Assembly: GCA_900770215.1 (NCBI GenBank)
Contig: CAAGJW010000049.1
Span: 1 to 50,606, forward strand
Length of the DNA: 50,606 bases
Direction: 5' to 3'
Origin: Bacteroidales bacterium
GTDB lineage: Bacteria > Bacteroidota > Bacteroidia > Bacteroidales > Muribaculaceae
Shown: positions 1-8,518 of the stretch, one piece after another
Position numbering within the stretch: position 1 is the first letter of the stretch
Layout: each line of letters begins with the position of its first letter
The notes under the pieces: model-generated
Database searches by the model: none
What the model was told of the DNA's origin: nothing
Seen by the model: the letters and a program-made list of their open reading frames with translations, nothing else
Position numbers and translations under genes: made by a program

Positions 1-15
1 TAAAATAAACAGACG

Positions 16-38
16 ACCGAGATTGAAAATCGGTTTTT
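16..38 (+). terminator. Possible intrinsic terminator at left edge
   Basis: ACCG-A at 16-20 and ATT at 22-24 pair with AAT-CGGT at 28-34, around a GAA loop, and a run of T follows. It would end a plus-strand gene lying left of the window. The stem is short and bulged, so this is tentative. Confidence 0.35.
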
Positions 39-73
39 CAACCCCGGTCGCCGAATTCTTCAAATATATTGCC

Positions 74-230
74 TAATTTTGCACTTGCTGGTAGAATCTG
101 CGCCGTCATCACCACCGGGCAGACAGTCATAGCACACTCCCACCCCATGCCCGACTTGTACCGTCCCCCAACAAAACGACGACCGCCGGGTCTCACGCTC
201 GAGAGCCCGGCGGCCGTGCTATAGCACTTT
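74..230 (+). ncRNA. Candidate small RNA downstream of susD
   Basis: TAATTTTG at 74-81 matches the Bacteroidetes -7 box on the plus strand. No plausible ORF follows it before two hairpins: a GC stem (183-194 with 201-213, loop ACGCTC) and the palindrome GTGCTATAGCAC at 216-227 followed by TTT. A transcript from about 88 to 230 would be noncoding and would converge on the SusD gene's 3' end. The upstream TTTG element is missing. The same hairpins could simply terminate the SusD/SusC transcript. Confidence 0.3.
183..227 (-). terminator. Hairpins ending the susC-susD transcript
   Basis: A stem CCGCCGGGTCTC (183-194) pairs with GAGAGCCCGGCGG (201-213, one bulged G). A second palindrome lies at 216-227, directly after the SusD stop on the minus strand. 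There is no long U tract, as is common in Bacteroidetes. It may work in both directions. Confidence 0.5.
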
Positions 231-243
231 ATGGATTACAATC

Positions 244-2121
244 TCATTGCTGGTCGCTGTCCCACCACACGGGGATAGTCCACACGTCGTCGGCAGCATT
301 CCACAGCTTGACCTTGGGATCCATGTTGGCTCCAGGCACCTCGTTGCCTATGGCCTGCAGGTTATCGGCGTTGTAGTCACGCTCGTGCGAGCACTGCATC
401 CAGCGGCGGAATTGCTTGCCCTCGGGGATGGCCTTCATGGCCTCGGCACTCAGGGCGTGCTGTGCAGGAATGGCCCAGCCCAAGAAGATGTTGCTGTCGT
501 AGTCGTAGCGGCGCATGTCGTTCCACACCTCCATCGAGAACATCAAGGCGATGCGCTTCTGCGTCATGATCTTGCCCAGTGTGAGATCGCCAGCAGTGCC
601 CAGGCCGTTGTTGAGGAAGTTGTCGATAGCCTCCTGGCTCATGGGCGCAAACGACGGGCACTTGCCCAAACTATTATCTTCGGCCACCCACGCATTCAGT
701 TTGGAGTTCATGAGCTCGATCGAGGCCTTCGCACCTTCCTTGTAGGCAGCATAGGCAGCTGCTGCGTTGCCTTGGCGGAAGAGCACCTCGGCCTTGATAA
801 AGCAGCACTCGGCATAGGTGCCCACATAGGTGGGAGCACTCACGCGGGTGTAGAAAGTGCCCGACTCGCGCGAGTTGTCGTCGTTTTTCTTAGCGCGGAA
901 GAAGAGGTCCTTGTTGGCATGATAGCCCTTGGAGCTGCTTGTCTCCTCCACATACACCGTATCGCCCCAGCGAGCCTGGTTGGTTGAAGCCACCCACCAG
1001 TGGTCGCCCGAGTGAGCATAATCTTTGTTAGCGCCATATATTGCACGCAGCGGGCCGCCTGCAGCCTGAATGCCGCTTTGCATGTCGACACCCAGCGAGC
1101 GGCGCCAGTTGCCGTCCCACTTGATCTCGGCAGGACTATTTGCGCCCTTCTGTGAGTAGGCCCAGGGAATGATGTGGTCGGCACGGGGATCCTCAACGCC
1201 GTAGCCGGCAAAGTTGGTGAGGTTGTCGTAGAGCATCTTGGTCACCATGTAGCCGGCATTCATGCCGCACACCGAGAACAGCGGGCTGTAGTCGACGGGC
1301 TCGTCCCAATTCAGCACATCGTGGGTAGAACCGTTGGCATCGGTGTGATTGATCACGGTGTTGTCGGCATTGCTCTGCATGGCCTGGTCGAGCTCAGCGA
1401 GGATGGCGGTGGGATCCCACTTGCCGTCCTTGTAGCTGCCCTCGCCCTTCTTGATCAGGTGATTGAGCCAGCGGGCCTTGAGCAGGTGGGCCAGTTTGAT
1501 CCACTTGTTCACGTCGCCGCCGTTCCACCAGTCGCCCTCCGAGAGCTTGGGCAATGTAGCCGACTGGTTGAGACCCTTGTTGAGCAGATCGATGGCCTCG
1601 TCGATGTCGTTGATGCAGCCCATAAAGATGGTCTTGCCCGTGTCATATTTCGGCATTGCATTAATGCCTCCCGCCTCGGTATAGGGCATCTCGCCATAGA
1701 GGTCGGTCATGAGCATCATGCCATAGGCCTTTATGAGCCTGGCCACGCCGGCATACTGGTAGTTGCCAGCCGCCATGGCCTTGTCGTACATGTCGGGCAC
1801 GTTGGCATAGGCGCCCACAAACCACCACTGGTAGGACGTTGTGGTGATGGCCGACGTGGGAAACCATATCGACATGTTGTAGTAGGTGCCACCATTCACA
1901 TAGCGGGTCCAGTCGCCACATGCCATGCTGCTGCGCCAGGCAGCAAACTGGTTGGCGTCGTTGGTGTAAAATTCAATGTGAGCCAGGCGCTGATAGTATT
2001 CAGCAATCTCGGCCGAGGGGTTCTCGGGGTCGGTATTGACATCGAGCCAGTCGTTGCACGAGGTGAGCGACAATGCTGCTGCCCCAAGCCCACACAATAT
2101 GATTGATTTCAATAGTTTCAT
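244..2121 (-). CDS. SusD/RagB-family outer-membrane glycan-binding lipoprotein
   Basis: Surface lipoprotein that would bind glycans or other nutrients and deliver them to the SusC channel encoded upstream. Residues 1-22 are a lipoprotein signal with lipobox LTSC, the lipidated residue being Cys22, followed by NDWLDVNTDPENPS, the typical SusD start. The body carries the helical, TPR-like SusD features (KAYGMMLMTDLYGEMPY near 130) and a C-terminal stretch with EVWNDMRRYDYD and IPEGKQFRRW. At 625 residues it is somewhat longer than many SusD proteins, as in the SusD-like/RagB subgroups. It lies 37 bp after the SusC gene on the same strand, so the two are surely cotranscribed. No enzyme gene follows within the window, so the substrate cannot be read from context. 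Confidence 0.95.
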   Translation of the reverse strand: MKLLKSIILCGLGAAALSLTSCNDWLDVNTDPENPSAEIAEYYQRLAHIEFYTNDANQFAAWRSSMACGDWTRYVNGGTYYNMSIWFPTSAITTTSYQWWFVGAYANVPDMYDKAMAAGNYQYAGVARLIKAYGMMLMTDLYGEMPYTEAGGINAMPKYDTGKTIFMGCINDIDEAIDLLNKGLNQSATLPKLSEGDWWNGGDVNKWIKLAHLLKARWLNHLIKKGEGSYKDGKWDPTAILAELDQAMQSNADNTVINHTDANGSTHDVLNWDEPVDYSPLFSVCGMNAGYMVTKMLYDNLTNFAGYGVEDPRADHIIPWAYSQKGANSPAEIKWDGNWRRSLGVDMQSGIQAAGGPLRAIYGANKDYAHSGDHWWVASTNQARWGDTVYVEETSSSKGYHANKDLFFRAKKNDDNSRESGTFYTRVSAPTYVGTYAECCFIKAEVLFRQGNAAAAYAAYKEGAKASIELMNSKLNAWVAEDNSLGKCPSFAPMSQEAIDNFLNNGLGTAGDLTLGKIMTQKRIALMFSMEVWNDMRRYDYDSNIFLGWAIPAQHALSAEAMKAIPEGKQFRRWMQCSHERDYNADNLQAIGNEVPGANMDPKVKLWNAADDVWTIPVWWDSDQQ

Positions 2122-2158
2122 AAATCTTGATATTTTGCAGTTTGGATAAAGAATATAC

Positions 2159-5100
2159 TTAGAAAGTGAGGTTCACGCCAAAGGCGAAGCTCGACGTGGC
2201 AGGAACACCGCAGTAGTCGAAGCCCACCGACGACGAACCGCCGCGGCCAGCACCGGCTGCAGCCACCTCGGGATCACCGTCGTAGTTGGTGAAGAGCAAC
2301 AGGTTGGTAGCAGTGGCAGTGAGCGATGCACGCTTCACAAACTTCATGTGCTGGGCCAGCCACTCGCCAGGCACGTTGTAGCTCAGCGAGAGCGAGCGCA
2401 GGCGCAGGCTGTTGACCTTGGTGATCCAGTTGGCTGTCTCATAGTTGTAGTAACCCGTGTAGTAGCTCTTGATGATGTTGTAACCACTCATGGTCACACC
2501 GTTGAATGCATAGGTCTGATCGGGGCTCCATGTGTGCGACATGGGCTCATAAATGGGCTTTTTGTCCTTGTCGACACCCGTTTGCACCACGCCAGCCACC
2601 GAGAGGTCCTGGCTGCGCACATCGGCCGAGAACTTGCTCACGCCGGTCAGCGTTGTAGCATACTTGGTGCCGTTGAACACATCACCGCCCACGCGGAATT
2701 CCCACAGCATGTTGAGGCTCCAGTTCTTGTAGGTGAAGGTGTTGTTCCAGCCTCCGGTGAACTTGCTCTCGCGGTTACCCACCTCGTAGGTGCCATTATC
2801 CCTCGTGGGCATGCCGTTCTTGTCGAGGATGAGCTGGCCGTAGTAGGGGCTCTCCTTGTCGCTCACGCGAGCCCACTTGGTGCCTGCAATGGCCATGAAG
2901 TCGCCTCCCGAGAAGGTGGCTGCCTTGGCACTACCATATTGCACATCGGTCACATACATGATGTCCATGCCCTTAGGCAGGTTCTTCATGGTGCCGCGGT
3001 TGCCGGCAGCGTTGATGCCCGTCTCCCAAGTGAAGTCTTGTGTCTTGACGGGAGTGCCGCTCAAGCTGATTTCAAGACCCTTGTTGTAGACGTCGCCAGC
3101 ATTGATCGAGCAGAAGATGTAGCCCGTGGATTGCGGGCCTCGGGGGCTCAGGATCTGGTTGTAGGACTTGTTGTTGTAGTAGGCAATGTCAAATTTCAGG
3201 CGGTTCTGCAAGAAGCGCGTCTCAAGACCGATCTCAAACGAGCGAGTCTTCTCAGGCTTCAAGTATGGGTTGCCACGGCTCCAAGTGTTGCCCACGCCCA
3301 CCGTTCCGTTCAAGTAGGTACCCACAGGCCACAAGTAGGTAGCAGTCTCATAGGGGTTGGTGTCCTTACCCACTTCGGCCCAGCTGGCACGCAGCTTGCC
3401 GAAGGTGAACCACTCGGGCATGCTCTCGCGCATGAGCTCGCTGAAGGCAATCGCGCCGCTGAAGCTCTGGTAGTAGTAGCTGCGGTTGTCCTTGGGCAGC
3501 GTGCTGGTCCAGTCGTTGCGGCCAGTATAGGTGAAGAAGATGGCGTTGCGCCAATCGGCACGGAACTCGCCAAACAAAGCCACAAGGCGCTTGCGACTCA
3601 AGGCGTGCTTGAACTTGGTGTAGTCGCTACTCGTTGAGGAGGGCGAGTAGAAATTAGATATTGCAAAGTTCCAGGCCATCTCATAGTCGCTGCGTATCTT
3701 GGTGTAGTCGGTGCTGGTGCCCAGCATCAGGTTGAGGTTGAAGTCGCCCAGCTGCTTGTTCCAGTTGCTCATCAAGTTGGTCGACAGGTAGCGGTACTTC
3801 ATCGAGTTCATCGAGAGCATGCCGTTTTGCCACACCTGCTTGATGGCGCCGCCTGCAGCAATGCGGTTGTTCATCTCGGTGGTATAGCTGTCGACACCCA
3901 TGCGGTAGCTCACCCACCACCAGCTGGCCAGGTCGGCCTTCACACTGAAGTTGCCGGTGAAGCGCTCGGTCTCGTCCTTCATCTTGTTTTTGTTCACAAT
4001 CCAGTAGGGGTTGTCGGTCTCATCCCACGGGTCGAGACGGGTGCCAAACATGCGGTAGCGCGTGCCGTCATCGTTGAGATAGTGGCGCATGTCGGCGGTG
4101 GGGCTCCAGTTGTACACGCCATAGAGGGCACCTGTGCCTTGCGAGCCGTAGAGGGCTGCACCGGTCAGGGTCTTGGTCGTGCGCGCGTCGCTGTAGGCGG
4201 CATTGGCGTCGAAGGTGAATATCTTGTACTTCTGCTCGCCGTTGAAGCGGAAGGTGGTCTTGGTGTAGCCCGTGGTGGGCACCACGCCATCCTGGTCGTA
4301 GAAGGAACCCGAGAGGTAGAAGTTGCTGTTCTTGGTGCCGCCGCTCACGCTCAGGTTGGTGTCCCACACGCCAGCGGTCTTGAAGAAGTTGCCGGGGTTG
4401 TCGTAGGTGGCAGTGCCCTCGGGAATGCGATCGCCCCAAGAACTGTAGGAGAAGTCGTTAAACACGGTGCCCGTGTAGTTCTTGCCGGCATCATACTGGT
4501 CTTCCATGTAGCCACGCCGGTACTGCTTCTGCTGCTCGGGCAGGTCGCGCACCCAGCTGGTGATGTAGTTGGCATTGAGGTTGATCTCGACGCGGCCTTC
4601 CTTACCCTTCTTGGTGGTGATGATGACCACGCCGTTGGCAGCGCGGCTGCCATAGAGTGCCGAGGCGGCCGGGCCCTTGAGCACGCTCATGTTCTCGATG
4701 TCCTCGGGGTTGATATCCATCACGCGGTTCGACGACGTGGTGGCGCTGGCCATCGAGCCGTCGAAGGCCGAGTTGCCCACGATGGTGGCCGAGTTGTCGT
4801 AGATCACACCGTCGACCACAAAGAGCGGCTGGTTGTCGCGGTTCTCCGAGCCCGATGTGCCGCCGCGCAAGATGATTTGCGAACCTGCACCTGCGGCACC
4901 GCTCGACTGGGTGATGTTGACACCGGCAATCTTGCCCGAGAGGGAGTTGATGGCATTGGTGTTCTTGTTCTTCATCAGCTCTTCCGAGTTGATGTCGTCG
5001 ACAGCATAGCCCAGGGCTTTCTTGTCTTTCTTGATGCCGAGGGCCGTCACCACCACCTCGTCGAGATTGGTCGTGTTAGACATCATCTGCACGTCGACTG

Positions 5101-5407
5101 TCGAGCCAGTCACCGGCACCTCCATGGGCTTGTTGCCTATGTAGGAAATCACCAGTGTGCTGCCCGGTGCAGCCTTGATTGTGTACTTGCCGTCGACATC
5201 GGTAGCTGTAGCCACGCTGGTGCCTTTCACCTTCACGGTTGCACCTATCAACGGTTCTCCATTGGCATCTCGCACGATACCAGTCACTTTACCACTTTGG
5301 CTCTGTGCTGCTGCCGTGAAGCCCACGCTGGGCGACATTGTCGTCAAGCCAGCCGGAAGGCCGCACGCCAGTAATAGCGAAGCCATTAAAACACATTGTC
5401 TTTTCAT
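2159..5407 (-). CDS. SusC/RagA-family TonB-linked outer-membrane transporter
   Basis: TonB-dependent beta-barrel that imports what its SusD partner binds. The start is set at the second ATG (MKRQCVLMASLLLACG), which gives a clean signal peptide; an in-frame ATG two codons upstream (5413) is also possible. A CarboxypepD_reg-like domain covers roughly residues 40-115 (GKVTGIVRDANGEPLIGATV). It is followed by the TonB-box region LDEVVVTALG and the plug with VDGVIYDN and KGPAASALYGSRAANGVV. The rest is barrel, ending FGVNLTF with a terminal Phe. There is no STN domain, so unlike the second SusC here it should not signal directly to an anti-sigma factor. About 1080 residues is normal for the family. 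Confidence 0.96.
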   Translation of the reverse strand: MKRQCVLMASLLLACGLPAGLTTMSPSVGFTAAAQSQSGKVTGIVRDANGEPLIGATVKVKGTSVATATDVDGKYTIKAAPGSTLVISYIGNKPMEVPVTGSTVDVQMMSNTTNLDEVVVTALGIKKDKKALGYAVDDINSEELMKNKNTNAINSLSGKIAGVNITQSSGAAGAGSQIILRGGTSGSENRDNQPLFVVDGVIYDNSATIVGNSAFDGSMASATTSSNRVMDINPEDIENMSVLKGPAASALYGSRAANGVVIITTKKGKEGRVEINLNANYITSWVRDLPEQQKQYRRGYMEDQYDAGKNYTGTVFNDFSYSSWGDRIPEGTATYDNPGNFFKTAGVWDTNLSVSGGTKNSNFYLSGSFYDQDGVVPTTGYTKTTFRFNGEQKYKIFTFDANAAYSDARTTKTLTGAALYGSQGTGALYGVYNWSPTADMRHYLNDDGTRYRMFGTRLDPWDETDNPYWIVNKNKMKDETERFTGNFSVKADLASWWWVSYRMGVDSYTTEMNNRIAAGGAIKQVWQNGMLSMNSMKYRYLSTNLMSNWNKQLGDFNLNLMLGTSTDYTKIRSDYEMAWNFAISNFYSPSSTSSDYTKFKHALSRKRLVALFGEFRADWRNAIFFTYTGRNDWTSTLPKDNRSYYYQSFSGAIAFSELMRESMPEWFTFGKLRASWAEVGKDTNPYETATYLWPVGTYLNGTVGVGNTWSRGNPYLKPEKTRSFEIGLETRFLQNRLKFDIAYYNNKSYNQILSPRGPQSTGYIFCSINAGDVYNKGLEISLSGTPVKTQDFTWETGINAAGNRGTMKNLPKGMDIMYVTDVQYGSAKAATFSGGDFMAIAGTKWARVSDKESPYYGQLILDKNGMPTRDNGTYEVGNRESKFTGGWNNTFTYKNWSLNMLWEFRVGGDVFNGTKYATTLTGVSKFSADVRSQDLSVAGVVQTGVDKDKKPIYEPMSHTWSPDQTYAFNGVTMSGYNIIKSYYTGYYNYETANWITKVNSLRLRSLSLSYNVPGEWLAQHMKFVKRASLTATATNLLLFTNYDGDPEVAAAGAGRGGSSSVGFDYCGVPATSSFAFGVNLTF

Positions 5408-5812
5408 ACACACATGAGTTTTTGTTAGTTTTAATGAATGTATATTTTAATTTATTTGAGGTTTACTTTTTCTCACAAGGATTGTACGATTCAGTGCTCA
5501 TATTTTAAATCGCTTCAAGTCCAAGTTTTTCATTTTTCAATCGCAAATATGTAAAATAATTTTAACAGTACAAAATTTTTTTGACTTTTTTTCAAAAAAT
5601 CATTTACAAACATCAAAAAAATCGCAAAAAACGTGTTGTAAAACACATGTTGAGCACTCGATTTCAACCCATTGCAGGTGCCACAATGTCGCACTGCCCT
5701 ACCCTGCCACGACACATCAACGATTGTTAACCAGGGCAAAACAAGGCAGCAGCAGCTACACGTAAAGAAAAAAGTAGTAATTTTGCAGCCGCTATAATAC
5801 ACAGCGTTTTAC
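5408..5812. other. Divergent intergenic region, AT-rich
   Basis: About 400 bp of much lower GC than its surroundings separates the SusC gene (minus) from the MATE gene (plus). It holds the promoter box for the MATE gene and, presumably, the SusC leader and promoter, for which no good TAnnTTTG match was found. An 18-nt imperfect hairpin (CGTGTT with AACACATG) lies near 5630-5650. A 90-residue minus-strand open frame here looks spurious. Confidence 0.6.
5778..5785 (+). promoter_or_regulatory. -7 box for MATE gene
   Basis: TAATTTTG matches TAnnTTTG and sits 27 nt before the ATG. There is no clear TTTG at -33. Confidence 0.55.
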
Positions 5813-7186
5813 ATGGCACAATCCAACACTATCGACATGCTGCACGGCCCGCTATTGAAGAAGATACTCGTCTTCGCCATGCCGCTGGCGGCCAGCAGCA
5901 TCCTGCAGCAGCTTTTCAACTCGACCGACGTGGCCGTGGTGGGACGCTTCGCCAGCCACCAGGCCCTGGCGGCCGTGGGCAGCAACGGCCCCATCATCAA
6001 CCTGATTGTGTCGTTGCTCATAGGACTCTCGATAGGAAGCAATGTTGTGATTGCCAACAATATAGGCTCGGGCAACACAGCAGGCGTGAAGCGGGCGGTG
6101 GGCACTACCATGGCGGTTGCAACCGCTGGCGGCCTGCTCATGATGATTGTGGGCCAATTCCTGGCCCGCCCCATGCTGGAACTGGTCGACACGCCGCCCG
6201 ACGTGATCGGCCTGGCCACGCTCTACCTGCGCATCCTGTTCTGCGGCATGCCGCTCATCACGGTCTACAACTTCGGAGCCGCCATCTTGCGCAGCAAGGG
6301 CGACACCCGCCGGCCGCTCTACATCTTGCTGCTGGCCGGCTTCATCAACACGGGGCTCAACCTGGTGTTTGTGATTGTGTTTCACATGAGTGTGGCCGGC
6401 GTGGCCATTGCCACCGTCATAGCCAACGGCGTGAGCGCCCTGCTGGTGGTGCGCATCCTGCTGCACGAGGAGGAGCCCTTCAGGCTGCAACTGCGTCAGC
6501 TGGGCGTCGACACGGGCGAGCTCAAGCGCATCATGCGCATCGGGCTCCCGGCCGGGCTGCAGGGCATGGTGTTCAGCATCTCCAATGTGTGCCTGCTCTC
6601 GGCCATCAACGGCTTTGGCTCGGTGGCCTCGGCGGGCAGTGCGGCCTGTCTCAACTTTGAGATGTACAGTTATTTCCTCATCAATTGCTGCGGGGCGGCG
6701 GCCACCACCTTTGTGGGGCAGAACTATGCCGCCGGCAAGCTCGACCGCTGCCGCCGGGTGTTCGGGATATGCATGGCACTCAGCGTGGTCTCGTGCGGGC
6801 TGGGAGTGGCTGTGTTCACCTGGCAGGCCGAGCCGTGCCTGAGCATCTTCTCGACCGACCCTGCCGTGATTGCCTATGGCGTGACACGCATGCACTGGGT
6901 GCTGGTGTGGCAGTGGATGGCCAGCAGCTACGAGATAGCCGGAGCCTGCATGAGGGGCATGGGGCACTCGGCCCAGCCGGCCCTGCTCACGGTGTTTGGC
7001 ACGTGCATCCTGCGCCTGGTGTGGGTGTTTGCCGTGAGCCCCCACTATCACAACTTCGGTCTCCTGCTGGCGGCCTACCCTATCTCGTGGGTGATCACGG
7101 GCACCATGGTGATATGGGCCTATGTGGTTGTGGCACGCAAGGCGCGCAAGCGACTCACTGCTGCACTTCCAGCTCTCGATAGATAG
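5813..7186 (+). CDS. MATE-family multidrug/cation antiporter
   Basis: Inner-membrane exporter of the MATE (MatE, NorM/DinF-like) family, expected to expel organic cations or metabolites using a Na+ or H+ gradient. At 457 residues with about 12 hydrophobic segments, its length is typical. Diagnostic parts are the N-terminal GPLLKKILVFAMPLAASSI, the LFNSTDVAVVGRF segment and the repeated second-half LKRIMRIGLPAGLQGMVFS. Its 3' end overlaps the oppositely oriented glycosyltransferase gene by 32 bp, so both stops lie inside the other gene. Substrate cannot be predicted. Confidence 0.94.
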   Translation: MAQSNTIDMLHGPLLKKILVFAMPLAASSILQQLFNSTDVAVVGRFASHQALAAVGSNGPIINLIVSLLIGLSIGSNVVIANNIGSGNTAGVKRAVGTTMAVATAGGLLMMIVGQFLARPMLELVDTPPDVIGLATLYLRILFCGMPLITVYNFGAAILRSKGDTRRPLYILLLAGFINTGLNLVFVIVFHMSVAGVAIATVIANGVSALLVVRILLHEEEPFRLQLRQLGVDTGELKRIMRIGLPAGLQGMVFSISNVCLLSAINGFGSVASAGSAACLNFEMYSYFLINCCGAAATTFVGQNYAAGKLDRCRRVFGICMALSVVSCGLGVAVFTWQAEPCLSIFSTDPAVIAYGVTRMHWVLVWQWMASSYEIAGACMRGMGHSAQPALLTVFGTCILRLVWVFAVSPHYHNFGLLLAAYPISWVITGTMVIWAYVVVARKARKRLTAALPALDR

Positions 7187-8243
7187 TCATCATGGCATCG
7201 GCCACAGGCTGCATGGCAAACTGCTCGATGTGCCTGGCGCCTGCCGCGGCCATGGCCTCGCGACGGGCGCTGTCGCCAGCTATGGCGGCGATGGCCTGGG
7301 CAAGCTGGGCCGGCGAGTCGGGGTCCACATAGAGGCCGCCTGGGCCGCCCGCCTCCTCCATGCCCGACCCTGTGGCACCTATCACCGGCGTGCCGCAGCT
7401 CAACGACTCGATGAGCGAGATGCCCAGCGCGTCGTGGCGACTGGGGCACACCGTGGCCACGGCCTGGTGGTAGATGACCGGCAAGTCGCTGGCATGCACC
7501 TGCGGCAGGCGGTAGAGGCGCTTTTTCAGCCCGCACTCGGCGGCCAGTTTTTTCACTTTCTTGTAGTAGGGCGTGCTGTGGCCCACAATCACAATGTGCA
7601 GGTTGCAGCCTGGCATCTGGGCCATCGCCCTCACGGTGAGCTCCAGGTTGTGACGCTCGTCGAGGGCGCCTATGCTCAACACATAGTGTGGCGGCAGGTC
7701 GTAGAGGCCTGTCACGCGGTCGATCTCGCTGCCGGTGACCGGCACCGCATAGGCAGGCTCACACCCGGGGTGCACTACCCTCACCTTGCCAGGCTCCACG
7801 CCGCAGCTGCCCACGATGTCGTGCTTCACACGCTCGCTGCAGGCCACGATGCAGTCGGCCACACGGCAAGCCTGTGCCGCGGCCTGGTCGAGCTGGGCAA
7901 TGGTCACCACACTGCGCATGCCGCTCTTCTCGATGCCGCGGGGCAACACGCCGTCGAGGCCGTGAAACACCGTCACATAGTGGCGGTGGCAGGCATGCAG
8001 GATGCCGCTGCCCGTGCGCCAGCGGTTTTTGAGCAGCGTGAGGCCGTGGGGCGTCTTGATGCGCACGCACGGGGCGTTGAGCAACTGGCGCAAGTGATGG
8101 GTCTCCTGCGGCAGGTCGGGGGTGTATAGCATGTAGCGGTGATGCGGGTGGCAGTGGGCCAGCGCCTCCACTATCATGCGCTGGGCGTTGCCGCGGCTCG
8201 TGCGGTCGTGCAACGCGCAGCTTGCATCATATCCAATATTCAT
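7155..8243 (-). CDS. GT4-type glycosyltransferase (group 1)
   Basis: GT-B-fold retaining glycosyltransferase, likely transferring a sugar from an NDP or UDP donor to a cell-surface glycan or lipid acceptor. The 362 residues start MNIGYDAS. The C-terminal Rossmann half has YVLSIGALDERHNLELTVRA and HIVIVGHSTPYYKK, then the donor-binding motif DALGISLIESLSCGTPVIG. In that motif the first of the two usual Glu residues (E-x7-E) is replaced by Asp, while the second is kept. Its last codons overlap the convergent MATE gene. No other polysaccharide-biosynthesis gene is near, so it is an isolated transferase; acceptor unknown. Confidence 0.88.
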   Translation of the reverse strand: MNIGYDASCALHDRTSRGNAQRMIVEALAHCHPHHRYMLYTPDLPQETHHLRQLLNAPCVRIKTPHGLTLLKNRWRTGSGILHACHRHYVTVFHGLDGVLPRGIEKSGMRSVVTIAQLDQAAAQACRVADCIVACSERVKHDIVGSCGVEPGKVRVVHPGCEPAYAVPVTGSEIDRVTGLYDLPPHYVLSIGALDERHNLELTVRAMAQMPGCNLHIVIVGHSTPYYKKVKKLAAECGLKKRLYRLPQVHASDLPVIYHQAVATVCPSRHDALGISLIESLSCGTPVIGATGSGMEEAGGPGGLYVDPDSPAQLAQAIAAIAGDSARREAMAAAGARHIEQFAMQPVADAMMTIYRELEVQQ

Positions 8244-8339
8244 TCTGTTTCAAAAAAAAGTGATCCAGTTTTCACAATACAGGTTTCAATAGCTATCTTG
8301 CGATGGACCTATGCCCGTATTTCATAACCAAAGCGGTTG

Positions 8340-8347
8340 CAAAGTTA
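8340..8347 (-). promoter_or_regulatory. -7 box for GT4 gene
   Basis: The minus strand reads TAACTTTG here, 97 nt upstream of the glycosyltransferase ATG. No TTTG was found at the expected distance. Confidence 0.45.
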
Positions 8348-8427
8348 AACAAAAAACGCCAATCGGTGAAAATAAATTCACTGGCGTCTCCCCTGCCCTC
8401 GCACCCCCTTGAAACCTGTGACCACGG

Positions 8428-8474
8428 AAAAAACACAAGCGGGAGCCTGCTCTCGTGTGGAGCAAGCCCCCGCT
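8428..8474 (-). terminator. Intrinsic terminator of the GLUG-repeat gene
   Basis: Arms 8438-8452 and 8460-8474 pair over 15 positions with two mismatches around a 7-nt loop. On the minus strand the stem is followed by a U-rich tract (AAAAAA at 8428-8433 on the plus strand). It lies about 45 bp past the stop of the 1702-residue gene. Confidence 0.7.
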
Positions 8475-8518
8475 CGATGGGGATAACGGCTGCCGCCACG
8501 GGGGCAGCAACCCGTGTT

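Noticed and set aside
5530..5802. 90-codon minus-strand ORF in the SusC-MATE gap
   Set aside because: AT-rich, low-complexity peptide with no family features, overlapping the MATE promoter.
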